Part shown: one piece after another, positions 5,654 through 6,932 of the stretch | Numbering within the stretch: the first letter of the stretch is position 1 | How the letters are laid out: every line of letters begins with the position of its first letter | DNA from: Betaproteobacteria bacterium | GTDB lineage: Bacteria > Pseudomonadota > Gammaproteobacteria > Burkholderiales > SG8-39 | DNA length: 6,932 nt | Reading direction: 5' to 3' | NCBI GenBank assembly: GCA_029865405.1 | Contig: JAOUGZ010000139.1 | Location: 1 to 6,932 of the forward strand | Program-made: the position numbers and the translations under genes | The notes under the pieces: generated by a model | Database searches by the model: none | Told to the model about the DNA's origin: nothing | What the model saw: the letters and a program-made list of their open reading frames with translations, nothing else

Positions 5654-5676
5654 GAAGGGGACTGCGGTCCCCCTTC
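5654..5676 (+). terminator. Hairpin after the SRP RNA, probable non-canonical terminator
   Basis: GAAGGGGAC (5654-5662) pairs with GTCCCCCTTC (5667-5676) through a TGCG loop, with one bulged C; the core GGGGAC/GTCCCC is perfect. It begins 15 nt after the end of the SRP RNA. It is followed by GACCCC and not by T, so intrinsic termination would be weak. It may end the SRP RNA transcript with Rho or serve as a processing barrier. Confidence 0.45.
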
Positions 5677-5683
5677 GACCCCC

Positions 5684-5692
5684 TGATAAAAT
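5684..5692 (+). promoter_or_regulatory. Extended -10 promoter of dnaX
   Basis: TGATAAAAT contains the TGn extension (5684-5686) directly before TAAAAT (5687-5692), which differs from TATAAT at one position. An extended -10 can work without a -35, and none is visible at 16-18 bp. The -10 ends 7 nt before the dnaX ATG, so initiation is expected at or beside the A of the start codon. Confidence 0.55.
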
Positions 5693-5699
5693 CGTACGC

Positions 5700-6932
5700 A
5701 TGTCCTATCAGGTCCTCGCGCGCAAGTGGCGGCCGCGGAACTTCTCTACGCTGGTGGGACAGGAGCACGTGGTGCGCGCCTTGCGCCACGCTCTGGAGCA
5801 GAAGCGGCTGCACCACGCCTACCTGTTCACGGGCACGCGCGGCGTGGGCAAGACCACGCTGGCGCGGATTCTCGCCAAGTGCCTCAACTGTGAAACCGGC
5901 ATCACCGCCGAACCCTGTGGGCGCTGCAGCGCCTGCGAGGAGATTGACGGCGGGCGCTTCGTCGATCTGCTGGAAGTCGACGCGGCGACGAACACGCGAG
6001 TCGACGAAATGCGCCAGCTCCTGGACACGGCGCAGTACGCGCCGACGCGCGGCCGCTTCAAGGTGTATGTGATCGACGAAGTGCACATGCTCTCGAATTC
6101 GGCGTTCAACGCGATGCTCAAGACGCTCGAAGAGCCGCCGGAGCACCTGAAATTCGTCCTCGCCACCACGGATCCGCAGAAGATTCCGGTGACGGTGTTG
6201 TCTCGCTGCCTGCAGTTCAACCTGAAGCAGATGCCGCCGGCCGCCATTGCCGGCCACGTTGCAGGCCTGCTCAAGTCGGAGGAGGTGGCATACGAGCCGG
6301 ACGCACTGCAGCTCATCGGCCGCGCCGCGGCCGGCAGCATGCGCGACGCCCTCTCGCTGCTCGACCAGGCGATCGCCCACGGCGGCGGCAGGGTCGCCAC
6401 GGAAAGCGTGCGCGACATGCTGGGCGCGGTGGATGATACCTATTTGCTTCGGCTGCTGGGTGCCGTGGGGGCGGGCGACGGCGCGCAGTTGCTGTCCATC
6501 GCCGACGAGATGCAGGCGCGCAGCCTGTCCTTCGATTCGGCGCTGCAGGATCTTGCCGGCTTGCTGCTCAAGCTTGCAGTCCTGCACGCCGCGCCGGACG
6601 CCGAGGACGCCGAGGACGCCGGGCAGCCGGGGCGCGAGGCGCTGGCCGGACTTGGGCGGCAGATGGATGCAGAGACGGTGCAGCTGTGCTACCAGATTGC
6701 GCTGCAGGGACGCGACGACCTGGCGCTTGCGCCGGACGAGCACGCGGGATTCGTCATGACGCTGCTACGCATGCTGGCGTTTCGTCCCGTGCAGGCAGTT
6801 GCCGAGGCCGGGGTCGAGGCAAAGCAGGCTGCGTCACCACAGGGCGCCGAAAGCGGTGCGGGCGCAATGCGCAAGTCCGCATTCGATGGCGACTGGCCGG
6901 CGCTCGTTCAGCAGCTGTCGGTGGGGGGCGCA
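5700..6932 (+). CDS. dnaX: DNA polymerase III subunit gamma/tau (3' partial)
   Basis: The frame starts at ATG 5700 with the conserved DnaX N-terminus MSYQVLARKWRP and stays open for 411 codons to the window edge. It is the clamp-loader ATPase that loads the beta sliding clamp and organises the replisome. Visible AAA+ features are Walker A GTRGVGKT (45-52), the zinc module C64/C73/C76/C79, Walker B VIDEVHML with D126-E127, sensor 1 ATTDPQK (155-161), the SRC arginine finger R169 (168-170) and sensor 2 GSMRDALSLLDQ with R215. These match the E. coli spacing as I recall it. Domain III continues to about residue 365, after which an Ala/Gly/Gln-rich linker begins. The tau-specific C-terminus and any frameshift site that would make gamma lie beyond the window. 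There is no Shine-Dalgarno; the -10 box suggests a leaderless mRNA. A 9-bp tandem repeat (6597-6621) encodes an acidic insert in a variable loop of domain III. Confidence 0.98.
   Translation, partial: MSYQVLARKWRPRNFSTLVGQEHVVRALRHALEQKRLHHAYLFTGTRGVGKTTLARILAKCLNCETGITAEPCGRCSACEEIDGGRFVDLLEVDAATNTRVDEMRQLLDTAQYAPTRGRFKVYVIDEVHMLSNSAFNAMLKTLEEPPEHLKFVLATTDPQKIPVTVLSRCLQFNLKQMPPAAIAGHVAGLLKSEEVAYEPDALQLIGRAAAGSMRDALSLLDQAIAHGGGRVATESVRDMLGAVDDTYLLRLLGAVGAGDGAQLLSIADEMQARSLSFDSALQDLAGLLLKLAVLHAAPDAEDAEDAGQPGREALAGLGRQMDAETVQLCYQIALQGRDDLALAPDEHAGFVMTLLRMLAFRPVQAVAEAGVEAKQAASPQGAESGAGAMRKSAFDGDWPALVQQLSVGGA
6597..6621 (+). repeat. Short 9-bp in-frame tandem repeat inside dnaX
   Basis: GACGCCGAG occurs twice in tandem followed by a partial third copy (GACGCCG), about 2.8 units in all. 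It encodes DAEDAEDAG, residues 300-308, in a region of clamp-loader domain III that varies between species. The repeat is in frame, so gain or loss of a unit would only change loop length by three residues. Confidence 0.8.

Noticed and set aside
5580..6743. Long minus-strand open frame (387 codons) opposite the SRP RNA and dnaX
   Set aside because: It lies antisense to a certain dnaX and the SRP RNA. Its translation is His/Arg/Gln-rich without recognisable motifs, typical of a GC-rich shadow frame.
1..6932. Mobile element, CRISPR, phage or toxin-antitoxin content
   Set aside because: No transposase, integrase, terminal repeats, spaced direct repeats or small two-gene toxin modules were seen. 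The tRNA-Ser 3' end is followed at once by the SRP RNA, so no island is integrated there.

Overview
The window is ordinary, densely coded, high-GC bacterial chromosome. It most likely comes from a betaproteobacterium. The evidence is the strong G/C bias at third codon positions, the tRNA-Ser / small SRP RNA / dnaX cluster, the DnaX sequence (its zinc cysteines, arginine finger and sensor-2 arginine fall at the same residue numbers I recall for E. coli), and the recurrent TAGAAT/TACAAT/TAAAAT-type -10 boxes close upstream of genes. I see no insertion sequence, integrase, CRISPR array, phage gene or toxin-antitoxin pair.

Region 1 (1-1940, plus strand): the 3' part of a CBS-domain / DUF294 nucleotidyltransferase-like signalling protein overlaps by four bases a FixJ-type two-component response regulator. 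The partner histidine kinase is not in the window. Region 2 (1941-2701): a convergent intergenic space with an imperfect inverted repeat, then a minus-strand gene for a 217-residue protein I do not recognise. Region 3 (2702-4970): a divergent promoter region, then a tight two-gene operon for a sodium:solute symporter of the VC_2705 type. It consists of a small DUF4212 subunit with two membrane helices and a 609-residue transporter, closed by a strong Rho-independent terminator. Region 4 (4971-5369): a small membrane protein with a YggT-like look. Region 5 (5370-6932): tRNA-Ser(GGA), the SRP RNA (ffs) and dnaX, which runs off the right edge after 411 codons.

DUF294/CBS proteins, FixJ-type regulators and VC_2705/ActP-type symporters often sit together in proteobacteria near acetate and other short-chain carboxylate uptake genes. 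The left two thirds may therefore be a carboxylate sensing and uptake neighbourhood, though substrate and regulation are inferred. The right third is housekeeping: protein targeting RNA, a serine tRNA and the DNA polymerase III clamp-loader subunit.

I did not find a convincing undescribed system. The most interesting local details are a canonical 12-residue EF-hand-type calcium loop in the symporter, an extended -10 promoter placed so that the dnaX mRNA would be leaderless, and a 13-nt gap between tRNA-Ser and the SRP RNA that suggests a shared precursor.
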